From assembly GCF_003073475.1 (NCBI RefSeq), contig NZ_CP029033.1, forward strand, positions 1,736,001-1,800,000: 64,000 bases of DNA. The letters are read 5' to 3'. Source of the stretch: Actinobaculum sp. 313 (GTDB lineage: Bacteria > Actinomycetota > Actinomycetes > Actinomycetales > Actinomycetaceae). The translations under genes were made by a program, and so were the position numbers. Under the pieces are notes generated by a model. The model was not told the origin of the DNA, made no database searches, and saw only the letters and a program-made list of their open reading frames with translations. Within the stretch, counting starts at the first letter, position 1. Every line of letters begins with the position of its first letter. Positions 9,175 to 20,011 of this stretch are shown here, piece by piece.

Positions 9175-10497
9175 TCAGTCCTGCGGCCCCACAATCACGG
9201 TGGAGCGGGAGGAAGCGGCAAGCTCGCGCGCAAGCTCGGTGATCTGCGCGGTGGTTACCTCTTCGGATCGGCGCAGTTGTTCATCTTGGGATACCAGCGT
9301 GCCACGTATCAGCTCCGCATGGCCGAGCCGGTTCATATGCGAGGAGATCCGCTCACTGTCGAAGACAATATCGGCACGCACGCGGCGGAAGGCGGATTCC
9401 GTTTCCTCCGTGGTCACCCCGTGCGCGGCCATGTCATCCAGACACTCCCCCAGTATCTCAGCCACGACGCCCGCATTCTCTGGAGCGCAACCGGCATACA
9501 GGGCGAACATACCTCCCTCCGGGTAGGAGGCGGGGAAGGAATAAGTGGAGTACGCCAGGCCACGTTCTTCCCGAATCCGCTGGAACAGGCGCGAGGAAGT
9601 CCCGCCGCCAAGAATCGCATTGAGCGCATATAGGGCGGGGCGCCGCGAATCGAACAGGTCAATCGTCGGCATGGCACATACCACGGCGGCCTGCTCAACG
9701 TGGCGTTGTATGGCCTGCCGGGTAGGTTCCGGGTAGCTGATTCGGCCCGCATGGCGCCGTGCAGCGGGCAGGACTCCGTCAACAAGGACCCAGCCGCCCG
9801 CCCGCACGGAATTGACAACCATTTCGCATACGGCAGTGTGGTCGACAGCGCCGGCGGCGGTGACCACGAGTTCCTCCGGCAGATAATTCTCCTGGTAGTG
9901 GCCCGTCAGTTTGCCATGCTGCAGCGCGCTTACCGATGCACGCGTACCTCCCACCGGGCGTCCAAGCGGGTGCTCACCAAACACCATACGTGCGATGGCC
10001 TCGTGGGCGACCTCGGAGGCGTCATCGTTGTACATCGCGAGTTCTTCCAGGATGACGCCGCGTTCCATCTCCATATCGGCAGCATCGAGGCGAGCTGCCG
10101 TGACCATGTCAGAGAGGAGATCCATGGCGGCGGGAAGGTCCTCTTCCAAGACATGCCCGTAATAGCAGGTGTATTGCTTCGCCGTGGCGGCGTTGAAGCC
10201 TCCTCCTAGATAATCCGTGCGGGCAGCGATGTCCTTGGCACTGCGACGGCGGGTACCTTTGAACAGGAGATGCTCAAGGAAATGGGTGGAGCCCTCCGCC
10301 CCAGGACCCTCATCACGTGAACCTGCTCCAACCCACAAGCCAATGCTGGTCGAATGCTGATGAGGGATGCTCTTCGTCAGCACCCGCACTCCTCCGGGCA
10401 GAACACTGCGCCGCACCGGCATGCCGTCGTCCACAAGCACAAGATCGGACGTCGAGTCGAGTGGCAGGTCGACCTCTGTGAAATCGGAATTCGTCAC
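9175..10497 (-). CDS. M16-family zinc metallopeptidase (processing-peptidase-like)
   Basis: Pitrilysin/insulinase-family peptidase of about 440 residues. The inverted zinc motif HFLEH is at residues 72-76, followed by the helix LGGGFNAATAKQYTCYYG and the distal glutamate region ERGVILEELAMYNDDASE. The C-terminal half carries the R/Y-type motif LGGGTSSRLFQRIREERGLAYS. A GTG start at 10497 gives the family length; the longer frame reaches 10605 but its leader is not peptidase-like. It is located between pnp and dapB exactly as the PepR-type peptidase of mycobacteria. The physiological substrate is unknown. Confidence 0.9.
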   Translation of the reverse strand: MTNSDFTEVDLPLDSTSDLVLVDDGMPVRRSVLPGGVRVLTKSIPHQHSTSIGLWVGAGSRDEGPGAEGSTHFLEHLLFKGTRRRSAKDIAARTDYLGGGFNAATAKQYTCYYGHVLEEDLPAAMDLLSDMVTAARLDAADMEMERGVILEELAMYNDDASEVAHEAIARMVFGEHPLGRPVGGTRASVSALQHGKLTGHYQENYLPEELVVTAAGAVDHTAVCEMVVNSVRAGGWVLVDGVLPAARRHAGRISYPEPTRQAIQRHVEQAAVVCAMPTIDLFDSRRPALYALNAILGGGTSSRLFQRIREERGLAYSTYSFPASYPEGGMFALYAGCAPENAGVVAEILGECLDDMAAHGVTTEETESAFRRVRADIVFDSERISSHMNRLGHAELIRGTLVSQDEQLRRSEEVTTAQITELARELAASSRSTVIVGPQD

Positions 10498-10721
10498 CAG
10501 GCAAGCGTAGACGATAGTACTGCCCGTGTGGCAATTCCGCGTGGCCTGAAACCGCCCCGCCAGGTGTGCGCCTGTCTCACCACCCAACTGGCGAGACGGT
10601 ATCACAGCACATGGTCAGGCATTCGTCGGTGATGTTTCGTGCCGGAACGCCAAGTCCGAAACACCGAGGGCCCGCGCCATGCCTGGCCGCGGGCCCTCTC
10701 ATCTAGCTCAGATCCGAGCTA

Positions 10722-13040
10722 TCACTCTTCCGAGTCGTCGTAGTTGGAAGCGCGCTCATGCGTGCGACGCCGTTGCCGAGAGCCACGGCGCGAGCCGCGC
10801 TCACGACGAGGCCGACGAACGTGCTCGTCCTCTTCCACCTCTTCCGTGGCCTTATTCTCCTCGCCTTCGACGACGGCGTTCAATGAGACCTTCCCTCGTG
10901 GATCCAGTTCGGCGATTTCCACTTCGACCTTGTCGCCCACGTTGAGCACGTCCTCGACATTCTCCACACGCTTGCCGCCTACAAGACGACGAATCTGGGA
11001 GATATGCAGCAGGCCGTCACGCCCCGGCATGAGTGAAACAAACGCACCGAATGTGGTCGTCTTCACCACCGTTCCAATGAGGCGCTCGCCAACTTCCGGC
11101 ATCTGCGGATTCGCGATGCTGTTAATCGTTGCCCGCGCGGCCTCCGCCGAGGGGCCGTCACTCGCACCGATGAAGACGGTACCGTCGTCCTCGATGGTGA
11201 TCTCCGCTCCGGTGTCCTCCTGAATCTGATTAATCATCTTGCCCTTCGGGCCGATGACCTCACCAATCTTGTCCACTGGGATCTTGACCGAGATAATGCG
11301 CGGAGCCGTTGCTGCCATCTCGTCCGGGCCATCGATTGCCTCATTCATGAGATCGAGAATGGCGAAGCGCGCCTCGCGAGCCTGGCCGAGCGCTGCATCC
11401 AGCACCGCGGCGGGAATACCCTCGAGCTTGGTATCAAGCTGCAGCGCGGTCACATAATCGCGCGTACCGGCAACCTTGAAGTCCATATCCCCCAGCGCGT
11501 CTTCCGCACCGAGAATATCGGTCAGGGTGCAGTACCTCGTCTCGCCGTCTACCGTCGCGGAAACCAGCCCCATGGCAATGCCCGCAACCGGAGCCTTAAG
11601 AGGCACGCCCGCGTTCAACAGCGACAGCGTCGAAGCACAGACCGAGCCCATCGAGGACGAGCCGTTGGACCCCATGGTTTCCGAAACCTGGCGGATGGCG
11701 TACGGGAACTCTTCCCGACCCGGCAGCTGCGACTCGAGCGCCATTTCCGCCAAATGCCCATGCCCGATCTCACGCCGCTTAGGCGATCCGACCCGTCCGG
11801 TTTCGCCGGTGCTGTACGGCGGGAAGTTGTAGTGGTGAATATACCGCTTACGGGTAATCGGCGAGAGGTTATCCAACTGCTGCTCCATCTTGAGCATATT
11901 CAGCGTGGTAACGCCGAGAATCTGCGTTTCACCGCGCTGGAACAGGGCCGACCCGTGCACGCGCGGCAGCACGCCCGCTTCCGCCGAGATTGTGCGGATC
12001 TCCACCGGCGTACGACCATCCATGCGCACGCCTTCGGTCAACACGTGCAAGCGCATGGTCTTCTTGAACGCCGTGTTCACGGCCGCCGCAATCATGTCTT
12101 CCTGCTCCGGGAAGCGCTCGGCCAGTTCCTCCACCACGGCGTCGGTCAGATCGTTGAGTGCGGTATCCCGCTCGGCCTTCGCCACGATCCCCAAAATGGG
12201 CTGGAAACGATCACCGATCTGTTCGGTGACAGCCTCGAACTGTTCATCCGTATGGTCCGGGAAGAACTGGTAGTCACCGGTTGGCTTGCCACACTCGTCG
12301 ATCAGCTTCTGCTGTGCCTCGCATAGCGTACGGATGACGGGCTTGGCAGCCTCCAGCCCCGCGGCCACAACCTCTTCGGTCGGTTTCGTTCCACCGGCCT
12401 TGATAACATCATCCGCACCGTCGGGGGCTTGTGCTTCGACCATCATGATGGCGACGTCGTCGTCGGTAACCCGTCCGGCGATCGCCATGGAGAAGGTGGC
12501 GCGCTCCAATTCGCTCCACCGCGGGAACGCAACCCACTGGCCATCGATAAGTGCCATACGCGTGCCGCCGATCGGGCCGGAGAACGGAAGGCCCGCGAGT
12601 GAGGTTGACATGGATGCAGCGTTAATTGCGACGACGTCGTACGCTTCATCGGGGTGGATTGTCAGAACTTCGGCGACGACCTGCACCTCGTTGCGCATGC
12701 CCTTCTTAAAGGCCGGGCGCAGCGGACGATCAATGAGCCGCGCGGCGAGGATGGCCTCGGTTCCGGGTCGACCTTCCCGGCGGAAGAAGGAACCCGGGAT
12801 ACGACCGGCGGCATAGGCACGCTCTTCAACGTCAACCGTCAACGGGAAGAAATCGAAATGCTCCTTCGGTGCCTTGGATGCCGTCGTCGCAGCGAATACC
12901 GTTGTATCGCCATCGAGATAAGCGAGAGCGGAACCGTTGGCCTGGCGGGCAAGACGGCCCGTTTCGAAGCGGATCGTACGCGAGCCGAACGAGCCATTGT
13001 CGATAACCGCTTCGGCGAAATGAATATCAGGACCTTCCAC
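10722..13040 (-). CDS. pnp: Polyribonucleotide nucleotidyltransferase (PNPase/GpsI)
   Basis: Phosphorolytic 3'-5' exoribonuclease. Two RNase PH domains (about 1-230 and 330-560) flank an alpha-helical linker. A KH domain follows ([19 protein letters not shown], near 605-625), then an S1 domain ([20 protein letters not shown]). Active-site motifs include [21 protein letters not shown] and [11 protein letters not shown]. The GTG start at 13040 is preceded by GGAGGT. The C-terminus ends in a strongly basic tail ([15 protein letters not shown]) and then an acidic end, probably RNA- or partner-binding. It follows rpsO after a 297-bp gap with hairpins, the usual rpsO-pnp pairing. Confidence 0.97.
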   Translation of the reverse strand: MEGPDIHFAEAVIDNGSFGSRTIRFETGRLARQANGSALAYLDGDTTVFAATTASKAPKEHFDFFPLTVDVEERAYAAGRIPGSFFRREGRPGTEAILAARLIDRPLRPAFKKGMRNEVQVVAEVLTIHPDEAYDVVAINAASMSTSLAGLPFSGPIGGTRMALIDGQWVAFPRWSELERATFSMAIAGRVTDDDVAIMMVEAQAPDGADDVIKAGGTKPTEEVVAAGLEAAKPVIRTLCEAQQKLIDECGKPTGDYQFFPDHTDEQFEAVTEQIGDRFQPILGIVAKAERDTALNDLTDAVVEELAERFPEQEDMIAAAVNTAFKKTMRLHVLTEGVRMDGRTPVEIRTISAEAGVLPRVHGSALFQRGETQILGVTTLNMLKMEQQLDNLSPITRKRYIHHYNFPPYSTGETGRVGSPKRREIGHGHLAEMALESQLPGREEFPYAIRQVSETMGSNGSSSMGSVCASTLSLLNAGVPLKAPVAGIAMGLVSATVDGETRYCTLTDILGAEDALGDMDFKVAGTRDYVTALQLDTKLEGIPAAVLDAALGQAREARFAILDLMNEAIDGPDEMAATAPRIISVKIPVDKIGEVIGPKGKMINQIQEDTGAEITIEDDGTVFIGASDGPSAEAARATINSIANPQMPEVGERLIGTVVKTTTFGAFVSLMPGRDGLLHISQIRRLVGGKRVENVEDVLNVGDKVEVEIAELDPRGKVSLNAVVEGEENKATEEVEEDEHVRRPRRERGSRRGSRQRRRTHERASNYDDSEE

Positions 13041-13142
13041 AAGGACCTCCTCTATCGATTTCCCCCTGCGCGGTCATCAGTGACAACTCACGGATAGCAT
13101 CCGGAAGTCGCCACCGAGGACCGGGCCGGAGGGTCTCCTATT

Positions 13143-13160
13143 GTGAGGCTGACGCCTCAC
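13143..13160. other. Hairpin in the rpsO-pnp leader
   Basis: GTGAGGC and GCCTCAC arms with a TGAC loop, in the untranslated region ahead of pnp. In enterobacteria the pnp leader contains an RNase III hairpin used for autoregulation. This one may have a similar role, but it is short and the analogy is inference. Confidence 0.3.
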
Positions 13161-13306
13161 GTCTTCGGGCGCCGTATGCCATTGCATGGCCAACGTCATA
13201 CGGCAATATGTTGTTCTCCACTCAGATCGCGCCTTTCTGCCGAAACGACGCGCTGCAAGCGCAATGCTCCGCCAACAGTGAACGCTATGCGAAGTGGAAA
13301 CGACGG

Positions 13307-13331
13307 ACGGCCCGGCTGAGAGCCGAGCCGT
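13307..13331 (-). terminator. Terminator-like hairpin after rpsO
   Basis: Reading the minus strand, ACGGCTCGGCT pairs with AGCCGGGCCGT through one G-T wobble, around a 3-base loop. It begins 7 bases after the rpsO stop. The following bases are only weakly T-rich, so this may be a partial terminator or an mRNA 3'-end stabiliser separating rpsO from pnp. Confidence 0.55.
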
Positions 13332-13337
13332 CATAAG

Positions 13338-13607
13338 TCACCGGCGCAAGCCGAGACGAGCGATCAGAGAACGGTAGCGTTCGATGTCCTCGTCAGCCAA
13401 GTAAGCAAGAAGGCGACGGCGCTGACCGATCAGAAGCATAAGACCGCGGCGTGAGTGGTGATCATGCGGATGCGAGCGGAAATGCTCAGTCAGATCCTTG
13501 ATCCGGGCCGAGAGCAGTGCCACCTGGACCTCAGGCGAACCCGTATCGCCCTCGTGGGTAGCATACTCGGCAATAATCTTCTGCTTTTCCTCAGGCTTGA
13601 GAGCCAT
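13338..13607 (-). CDS. rpsO: 30S ribosomal protein S15
   Basis: 89-residue ribosomal protein binding 16S rRNA. Family features: [20 protein letters not shown], then the [26 protein letters not shown] core and LIARLGLRR at the C-terminus. The start MALKPEEKQ is fixed by AAAGGAGA immediately upstream of the ATG at 13607; a longer frame to 13658 has no ribosomal similarity. pnp follows downstream. Confidence 0.98.
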   Translation of the reverse strand: MALKPEEKQKIIAEYATHEGDTGSPEVQVALLSARIKDLTEHFRSHPHDHHSRRGLMLLIGQRRRLLAYLADEDIERYRSLIARLGLRR

Positions 13608-13801
13608 GATTCTCCTTTGTCCGTTGCACGGAGCGCCGGGGCATGTTCTCCCGGGCATGACACACCGTGGCCGATCGACGGCCCGTCAAGCTTAGCACGG
13701 GAACTCCCTTTTCCCTTTTCCACTGCCTGTGACCTTGCTGACCCGTTCAGCGGAAGGGCGCGCCCAATGCACTTGGAAAGCGACGGTATGACAGCCCTGG
13801 A

Positions 13802-14806
13802 CTATTGCGCGGTGACCGCCGCCGGATCCACCCGACCCGCCGTCGGCACACCCAACACCTCAGCGGTGCCCCGCAGGTCCTCATCCATCTGTACCAGCAG
13901 CTCCTCCACGGAGTCGAAGGACAGCATGGGGCGCAGTCGCTCGATGAAATCGATGGCTACCGGCTCGTCGTACAGATTCAGGTCGGCACGTCCCAGCACA
14001 TGCGCCTCCACGGTCCGCTGCTGGCCGTCAAACTGCGGGTTGGTACCTACCGATATAGCCGCCGGGAGGTACTCCGCCGCGTGGGTGCCGGGCACCGCAC
14101 GTACCAGCCACCCGGCGTACACCCCGTCGGCCGGCACTTCACCTAAGTCATTGCCCTGCAGATTCGCCGTTGGGAATCCCAGTTCACGGCCCCGGCGGAA
14201 GCCGTGTACCACGGTTCCGCGAAGCCTGTGCGGGCGGCCAAGTACTCGGCTCGCGCCCGCAACGTCACCGCAGGCGAGTAGTTCCCGCACCCACGACGAC
14301 GACCAACGGCGGCCGTGCTCCTCCGTCAGATCATTGAGAAGCACGACATCGAAATTGAGCTCTTCACCCAGGCGGCGCAAAAGTGCCCCATCGCCGGAAT
14401 TATCCCGGCCGAAACGCACATCTTCACCCACAACGATCACTGCGGCATGCAGCTCGCCCAGCAACTGCTTCACAACGAACTCGCGCGGTGTGGCCGCCGC
14501 GTACTCAAGCGTGTAGTGCTGCACATACGCGATGTCGATCCCTGCGGCGGCCAGCCGGTCAAGCCGATCATCCAGGGTCGTGACCAAATGTACCGCCTGT
14601 TCCGGGTTGTGGACGGTGACCGGGTGCGGATCAAAGGTCAAAGCCAACGAACGCATCCCACGCTTTTTCGCCTGGCGTACGGTTTCTCCCAGAACCGCGC
14701 GGTGTCCGCGATGCACACCGTCAAACACACCTATTGTGACAACTGTTGAACCAAGATCTGCCGGAACATCCTCCGGACAACGCCATATTTCCACTAGGTC
14801 ACTCAC
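13802..14806 (-). CDS. ribF: Bifunctional riboflavin kinase/FAD synthetase
   Basis: Makes FMN and then FAD from riboflavin. The N-terminal adenylyltransferase domain has GVFDGVHRGH at residues 26-35 and TFDPHPVTV. The C-terminal flavokinase domain has HGFRRGRELGFPTANL and SVGTNPQFDGQQRTVEAHVL. The 334-residue length is typical. It starts at GTG 14806, overlapping the stop of a small upstream ORF by four bases (GTGA), so translation is probably coupled to that ORF. Confidence 0.96.
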   Translation of the reverse strand: MSDLVEIWRCPEDVPADLGSTVVTIGVFDGVHRGHRAVLGETVRQAKKRGMRSLALTFDPHPVTVHNPEQAVHLVTTLDDRLDRLAAAGIDIAYVQHYTLEYAAATPREFVVKQLLGELHAAVIVVGEDVRFGRDNSGDGALLRRLGEELNFDVVLLNDLTEEHGRRWSSSWVRELLACGDVAGASRVLGRPHRLRGTVVHGFRRGRELGFPTANLQGNDLGEVPADGVYAGWLVRAVPGTHAAEYLPAAISVGTNPQFDGQQRTVEAHVLGRADLNLYDEPVAIDFIERLRPMLSFDSVEELLVQMDEDLRGTAEVLGVPTAGRVDPAAVTAQ

Positions 14807-15108
14807 CGACGGGCCCGCAGTCCAAGATTCGGACGACCTTCAGAAAGGTCAGAGAAGCCGGCGGTACGGGCCTGCCGTGCCTTGGGTGTGTCCATGCGGT
14901 TATGCGAGTGCCCGCCGCAAGCTCCGCCACAGCCGCAGCCGAAGGCCTGAGTGCTTGTGGAGGCCGAGTCACCCGGCACGGCCTCCTGGCTCGGCGCTTG
15001 ATCAGCCGAACACGCTTCCGAATCCATCAAACCGCTGCACTCCCGTATCGCTTCCAACTCGCCTGCCACGGACGAGAGATCATTCGCTGAAGTCACGAGG
15101 ACAACCAT
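14803..15108 (-). CDS. Small hypothetical protein with a Cys/Gly/His cluster, coupled to ribF
   Basis: 101 residues, not recognised. The N-terminal 30 residues could form a helix (NDLSSVAGELEAIRECSGLM). The middle carries GCGCGGACGGHSH, a compact Cys/His cluster that could bind a metal, and the C-terminus is basic. Its TGA overlaps the ribF GTG in GTGA, a translational-coupling arrangement that argues it is translated. The composition is otherwise low-complexity, so a non-coding alternative remains. Confidence 0.45.
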   Translation of the reverse strand: MVVLVTSANDLSSVAGELEAIRECSGLMDSEACSADQAPSQEAVPGDSASTSTQAFGCGCGGACGGHSHNRMDTPKARQARTAGFSDLSEGRPNLGLRARR

Positions 15109-15116
15109 ACCGCGCA

Positions 15117-15187
15117 GAGTCGACCGCGCGCGTCAGCGGAGGATACACGACGCGCCGTACGCATGGAGATTACGAGTCGACCGCGCG
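15117..15187. repeat. Short direct repeat between truB and the small ORF
   Basis: GAGTCGACCGCGCG occurs at 15117-15130 and again at 15174-15187. Each copy is followed by similar AGCGGAGGATA / AACGGAAGATA text. The two imperfect copies are 57 bp apart. Function unknown. Confidence 0.35.
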
Positions 15188-15224
15188 TTAACGGAAGATA
15201 ATCATCCGCCGGGATGGTGGTGAA

Positions 15225-16244
15225 TCACGGCTGAAGCAGCAAATCGGGCTTCAACATATCGCCCCGGCGCGATACCAGTGCCACGACATGGCCCTGGCAG
15301 AAGGCGGCGGCGGGTGCACCCATAGGAACATTCTCGCGCCATTGCCCGGAAATGAATTGTCCATGGCGAAGTGCTGCTGCCTCTGCGGCATCAATATCAA
15401 CAAGGGGGAAAAGATCGCGGCACACCTGGTCGACACTCACCAGGGGCACGTCGCCACCTCCCGCAACGAGCCGCGCCAGAGTCGGGATCTCATAGGCGTC
15501 GTCGCTGCGCCACACGCCCAGACGCACACGCCGCAACGCCGTCAAGTGTGCACCGCACCCGAGCCGATTTCCCACGTCCCGTGCCAGCGCCCGCACATAT
15601 GTTCCGGCACCGCACACGACGTCGACATCAACGTCGACGACATCTACCCCTGCAGCAGTACATCGCCGTGGCTCGGATAGAATCCGGAATAACTCTACAT
15701 GGACCGTACGCGCCTGCAGTTCGACCCCTTCCCCTGCGCGCACCAGATCATAAGAGCGTCGTCCCGATACTTTTATCGCGCTGACGGCGGAGGGGACCTG
15801 GGCGATGTCTCCGCGGAACTCTCCGATCACCTGTGCTATGCGCTGGCACATTTTGTCGGGCTCTTGCAGAAGTTCTGCTGCACCTCGTCGAGCCGTAATC
15901 TGCCCGTCGGCGTCGTCGCTGGTTGTTTCTATGCCAAGGCGGATCGTAGCGGTGTATTCCTTATCCGCGCCGGTGACGTATCGCAGAAGCTTGGTCGCAC
16001 GTCCAATACCGAGGCACAGCACTCCCGTTGCCATGGGGTCCAGCGTTCCCGCGTGGCCCACCTTCCGCGTGCCAACGAGGCGGCGCAGGGCGGCGACAAC
16101 GTCATGACTGGTGACACCGGCAGGCTTATCAATCACGATAAGACCGCCCGGCGGTGCGGAGTTGGCAGGCCACTGCGGCTGCGGGAGCTCTCCCCAGGGA
16201 AGAGCGCGGCGGGGTTTGCCGTCGGTGCCCGCGCGCCCGGTCAT
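15225..16244 (-). CDS. truB: tRNA pseudouridine(55) synthase
   Basis: Converts U55 in the T-loop of tRNAs to pseudouridine. The catalytic Asp69 sits in GHAGTLDPMATGVL; IVIDKPAGVTSHDVV precedes it and KEYTATIRLG and GAGTYVRALARDVG follow, all TruB signatures. The length is 339 residues, including a roughly 30-residue Pro-rich N-terminal leader. The ATG overlaps the rbfA stop (ATGA), indicating coupled translation in the infB-rbfA-truB operon. Confidence 0.96.
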   Translation of the reverse strand: MTGRAGTDGKPRRALPWGELPQPQWPANSAPPGGLIVIDKPAGVTSHDVVAALRRLVGTRKVGHAGTLDPMATGVLCLGIGRATKLLRYVTGADKEYTATIRLGIETTSDDADGQITARRGAAELLQEPDKMCQRIAQVIGEFRGDIAQVPSAVSAIKVSGRRSYDLVRAGEGVELQARTVHVELFRILSEPRRCTAAGVDVVDVDVDVVCGAGTYVRALARDVGNRLGCGAHLTALRRVRLGVWRSDDAYEIPTLARLVAGGGDVPLVSVDQVCRDLFPLVDIDAAEAAALRHGQFISGQWRENVPMGAPAAAFCQGHVVALVSRRGDMLKPDLLLQP

Positions 16245-16813
16245 TCCGTCGCCGAATCTGCGGCTGTGGGGCCGCCATCGGACTCCGCACGCAGCGCCCC
16301 CTCGCCGTCGGTCGAAGCGCTGCCAACGGGGTCATTGACACCGGGACGCGCAACCCCGGTCTCCTCCACCTCCGTGGCGTCTGTTTCCTTCTCGATCTCA
16401 CGAGGTTTTCGGTACGGCTCCGCATCGCCCGCCCACTGCGCGCCCTCGGCCGACTTGCGAATCTGCTCATCGCGGAACCGTGCCGCAACAAGAGCATCCT
16501 CAAAGGATCTCGCCGTCTCGGGGAGCGCATCGGGCACGAACTCGAGGCTCGGTGTCAGGCGCAGCCCAAGTTGGCCGCCTACATGTGAACGGATCAAACC
16601 CTTGGCCCGCTCCAGGGCGCGACCGGCTGCTTTGCGTTCGGCATCCGAACCGTAAACGGTGTAGAACACTGTGGCATGCTGCAGGTCACCAGTTACCCGC
16701 ACATCGGTGATAGTCACCAGATTCAGCCGCGGATCCTTCAACCGCATTGTGACCATCGAGGCGACGATTTCATGGATCCTCTCGGCCACTTTGTATGAAC
16801 GGGGGTTGGCCAT
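16241..16813 (-). CDS. rbfA: 30S ribosome-binding factor A
   Basis: Late 30S maturation factor. Its KH-like core spans about residues 1-115 (RSYKVAERIHEIVASMVTMRLKDPRL, SVTGDLQHATVFYTVYG-like segment, LRLTPSLEFVPD). The last 70 residues are an acidic, Pro/Thr-rich tail without homology. The start MANPRSYKV is preceded by AAGGAGGG; a longer frame to 16885 is not supported. It overlaps truB by four bases. Confidence 0.95.
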   Translation of the reverse strand: MANPRSYKVAERIHEIVASMVTMRLKDPRLNLVTITDVRVTGDLQHATVFYTVYGSDAERKAAGRALERAKGLIRSHVGGQLGLRLTPSLEFVPDALPETARSFEDALVAARFRDEQIRKSAEGAQWAGDAEPYRKPREIEKETDATEVEETGVARPGVNDPVGSASTDGEGALRAESDGGPTAADSATE

Positions 16814-16981
16814 GCGGCCCTCCTTCCTGGTAACGCTCTTCCTGTAGCAATCCGTGGGCGATGATACGAGCACCGCCCACGGCATGTTGAGTCCCGCCGG
16901 GCCAGATGAGAGATCGGCTTATCCAAATCGAAACATCATCGAGGCACGAAGCTCCGGCAGGAGGCGGGAGTCATCCCAATG

Positions 16982-19921
16982 TCAGTCGCGCGCCTTCTCC
17001 TGGATCTCGAAGGTCTCGATAATATCGCCCTCGGCAATATCCTTGTAGCCGAGTGTGATACCGCATTCGTAGCCTTCCGTAACCTCGGTGACATCATCCT
17101 TCTCGCGCCGCAGAGAGGCGATCTCCAAGTCGGGTGCAACCACGACGCCCTCGCGAACAAGCCGTGCCTTTGCACCGCGGCGGATCAGACCGGAGCGGAC
17201 AATAGAACCCGCGATATTGCCGAACTTGCCAGACCTGAAGACCTGCCGGATCTCCGCGGTACCGAGCTGGACCTCCTCGTATATCGGCTTGAGCATGCCC
17301 TTAAGCGCTGCTTCGACATCCTCGATCGCATTGTAGATAACCGAGTAGAACTTCATCTCGATGCCTTCGCGATCAGCCAACTCCTGCACACGCTCTGCGG
17401 GGCGCACATTGAAGCCGATAATAACTGCGTTGTCCACGGTGGCGAGGTTGACATCGTTCTGAGTGATGGCACCGACGCCGCGATGGATGATCTGCAACTG
17501 CACCTCGTCGCCAACCTCGATTTCCAACAAGGAGGACTCCAGCGCCTCGACGGAGCCGGAAGCGTCACCCTTAATGATGAGGTTGAGCGTTTGCACCGTG
17601 CCCTGCTTGAGAGCGTCGTTCAAGTTCTCGAGAGAGACCCGCTTACGACGGCGTGCCAGTGTTGCGGCACGTTGAGCCGCTTCTCGCTTGTCGGCGATCT
17701 GACGCGCCGTCCGGTCGTCGTCGGCCACCAGGAAAGAATCACCGGCGGAAGGAACGGAAGACAGTCCGAGGATCTGTACCGGCCGCGATGGACCGGCATC
17801 CTCGACATTCTCACCGTTCTCGTCGAACATGGCGCGCACGCGCCCGTGCGCCGTACCGACCACGAGCGAGTCCCCGATATGCAGCGTTCCGGTCTGGACG
17901 AGCGCCGTAACCACGGCACCGCGGCCCTGGTCGAGCTTCGCCTCGATGGCAACACCACGGGCCGTCCGGTCCGGATTGGCCCGCAGGTCGAGTTCCGCAT
18001 CGGCGGTATACAGCACGGCTTCCAGCAGGTTGTCGATGCCGATCCGTTGCTTGGCGGAAATATCAACGAACATGGTGTCGCCGCCGTACTCGTCGGAAAC
18101 AACTCCATATTCGGTCAGCTGCGAGCGCACCTTCTGCGGATTCGCACCTTCAACATCAATCTTGTTGACGGCAACGATAATCTGCACTCCCGCAGCCTGG
18201 GCGTGGTTAATGGCCTCTACCGTCTGCGGCATGACGCCGTCGTCGGCTGCGACCACCAGGATGGCAATATCGGTGATATCCGCACCGCGGGCACGCATCT
18301 GTGTGAATGCCTCGTGGCCGGGCGTATCGATAAAGGTAATCGCCCGATCCTCGCCCTCGTATTCCAGATGGACCTGATAGGCGCCAATATGCTGCGTGAT
18401 ACCGCCCTCTTCAGTGTCGATAACATGCGCATGGCGTATGGCGTCCAGCAGCTTGGTCTTACCGTGATCGACATGGCCCATCACGGTCACAACCGGCGGG
18501 CGAGGCCGCAGGTCTTCGTCATCCTCGGCTGCTTCCTCCGCCTCCAGATCAATATCGAAGGATTCGAGGATCTCACGGTCCTCATCCTCCGGCGAAAGAA
18601 TCTGCACGTCGTAGCCGAGTTCGGCGCCTAGAAGCTTGAAGGTGTCCTCATCGAGCGACTGGTTGACGGTGGCCATCTCCCCCATGCGGAACAGCACGGT
18701 GATCAAGGCAGCAGGATCGGCGCTAATACGCTCGGCGAAATCGGCCAAGGAGGCGCCGGCGCGTACACGCACGACGGTCGAGCCGTCACCACGCGGCACT
18801 TCGACACCCGCAACCATGGGCGAAGACTGTGCTTCCCACTCTTCCCGCCTGGCGCGGCGCGACTTACGACTACGTGAGGGGCGTCCTCCCTGCCGACCGA
18901 ATGCACCCGCGGTGGAACCACCACGTGACCGACCGCCGGAACGGGTAAAACCGCCACCGCGATACCCCCCGCCGCCGTGACCTTGCGTACCACCACGGCC
19001 CTGTGCACCGCCACGACCGCCGCGTCCGCCACGACCACCGGGCGCATTCTGTGTGCCCATACGATCAGGCATCATGTTCGGATTTGGCCGCGGAGCGCCT
19101 CCGGAGCGCTGCCGTGGCGCATGCGGTTTAGCCCCACCGGACCGGCCGCCACCCTGCTGACGCTGTCCACCACCGGGACGCGGCATCCCCTGCGAGGAGG
19201 CATACGGATTATTGCCCGGACGCGGCGCACGCGGTTTAGCCCCACCGGACTTACCGCCACCCTGCTGACGCTGTCCACCACCGGGACGCGGCATCCCCTG
19301 CGAGGAGGCATACGGATTATTGCCCGGACGCGGCGCACCCTGCCGGTTACCACGCGGCCGCTTGGCCGCCGCCTCACGGCGGGCACGATCCGAGGCCGCC
19401 TGTTCGTGTTCTTCCCGCGCACCCCGAGGAGTGGGAACCGGGCGCGGACCGGGTGTCGGCGCTGCTGAAGGTTGCGCGGCAGGGGCAGGCTCGGCCTTTG
19501 ATGCCTTCGGTCCCGGTTTGGGTGCGGAGGGACGAGCCGACGGCGCAGCGGCAGTCGGCTCCTGCGTTTGCGGAGCATCTGCTTGCGCCGCATCTGCCGA
19601 CGCCTCGGCCTTAGGCGCAGCGGACGGCTTCGGGGTAGCTTCCGGCGCTGCCTGCGCCGGGGCCTTCGACTCTGCGGCTGCCTCTGTGCCGACAGCCTTC
19701 GGCTTCGCAGGCGCCTTGCTCTTCGCCTTCTTCGGAGCAGACTTCTTTTCAACAAGCTCGGGATGAGCTTCTACGTATTCACGTGCCTTACGCACGACGG
19801 GAGCCTCAATGGTTGAAGAGGCTGACTTGACGAATTCGCCGTTCTCCTTGAGCACTTCGAGCAGTTTCTTACTCGGCATGCCAAGTTCTTTGGCAAGTTC
19901 ATGGACGCGGACCTTGGCCAC
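16982..19921 (-). CDS. infB: Translation initiation factor IF-2
   Basis: GTPase delivering fMet-tRNA to the 30S subunit. The 979-residue protein has an N-terminal IF2-N motif ([19 protein letters not shown]), then a 350-residue Ala/Lys/Pro then Gly/Arg/Gln-rich linker, then the G domain. G-domain motifs are GHVDHGKT (G1), DTPGHEAF (G3) and NKID (G4). Domain II and the C2 fMet-tRNA-binding domain follow ([18 protein letters not shown]). The GTG start follows AAGGAGAA. The linker contains a perfect tandem 36-residue duplication. Confidence 0.98.
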   Translation of the reverse strand: MAKVRVHELAKELGMPSKKLLEVLKENGEFVKSASSTIEAPVVRKAREYVEAHPELVEKKSAPKKAKSKAPAKPKAVGTEAAAESKAPAQAAPEATPKPSAAPKAEASADAAQADAPQTQEPTAAAPSARPSAPKPGPKASKAEPAPAAQPSAAPTPGPRPVPTPRGAREEHEQAASDRARREAAAKRPRGNRQGAPRPGNNPYASSQGMPRPGGGQRQQGGGKSGGAKPRAPRPGNNPYASSQGMPRPGGGQRQQGGGRSGGAKPHAPRQRSGGAPRPNPNMMPDRMGTQNAPGGRGGRGGRGGAQGRGGTQGHGGGGYRGGGFTRSGGRSRGGSTAGAFGRQGGRPSRSRKSRRARREEWEAQSSPMVAGVEVPRGDGSTVVRVRAGASLADFAERISADPAALITVLFRMGEMATVNQSLDEDTFKLLGAELGYDVQILSPEDEDREILESFDIDLEAEEAAEDDEDLRPRPPVVTVMGHVDHGKTKLLDAIRHAHVIDTEEGGITQHIGAYQVHLEYEGEDRAITFIDTPGHEAFTQMRARGADITDIAILVVAADDGVMPQTVEAINHAQAAGVQIIVAVNKIDVEGANPQKVRSQLTEYGVVSDEYGGDTMFVDISAKQRIGIDNLLEAVLYTADAELDLRANPDRTARGVAIEAKLDQGRGAVVTALVQTGTLHIGDSLVVGTAHGRVRAMFDENGENVEDAGPSRPVQILGLSSVPSAGDSFLVADDDRTARQIADKREAAQRAATLARRRKRVSLENLNDALKQGTVQTLNLIIKGDASGSVEALESSLLEIEVGDEVQLQIIHRGVGAITQNDVNLATVDNAVIIGFNVRPAERVQELADREGIEMKFYSVIYNAIEDVEAALKGMLKPIYEEVQLGTAEIRQVFRSGKFGNIAGSIVRSGLIRRGAKARLVREGVVVAPDLEIASLRREKDDVTEVTEGYECGITLGYKDIAEGDIIETFEIQEKARD
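19123..19338. repeat. Tandem 108-bp duplication inside infB
   Basis: Two adjacent 108-bp copies (19123-19230, 19231-19338) encode 36-residue units containing [20 protein letters not shown]. An 83-bp core (19148-19230 and 19256-19338) is identical in both. The unit is an exact multiple of three, so frame is preserved. It lies in the disordered IF-2 linker and looks like recent slippage or unequal crossover. Confidence 0.9.
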
Positions 19922-20011
19922 AGTTCTCCTTCTCAGGGTCTGGGCGGTTCGCGCAGACCCTCTATTGCTGGCAGCTCATCGCTGGGTACTCATCGGGTGC
20001 CCATCGGCTTC

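Noticed and set aside
16979-18631. 550-residue plus-strand ORF
   Set aside because: It is the exact antisense shadow of the conserved infB G domain; its sequence has no domain.
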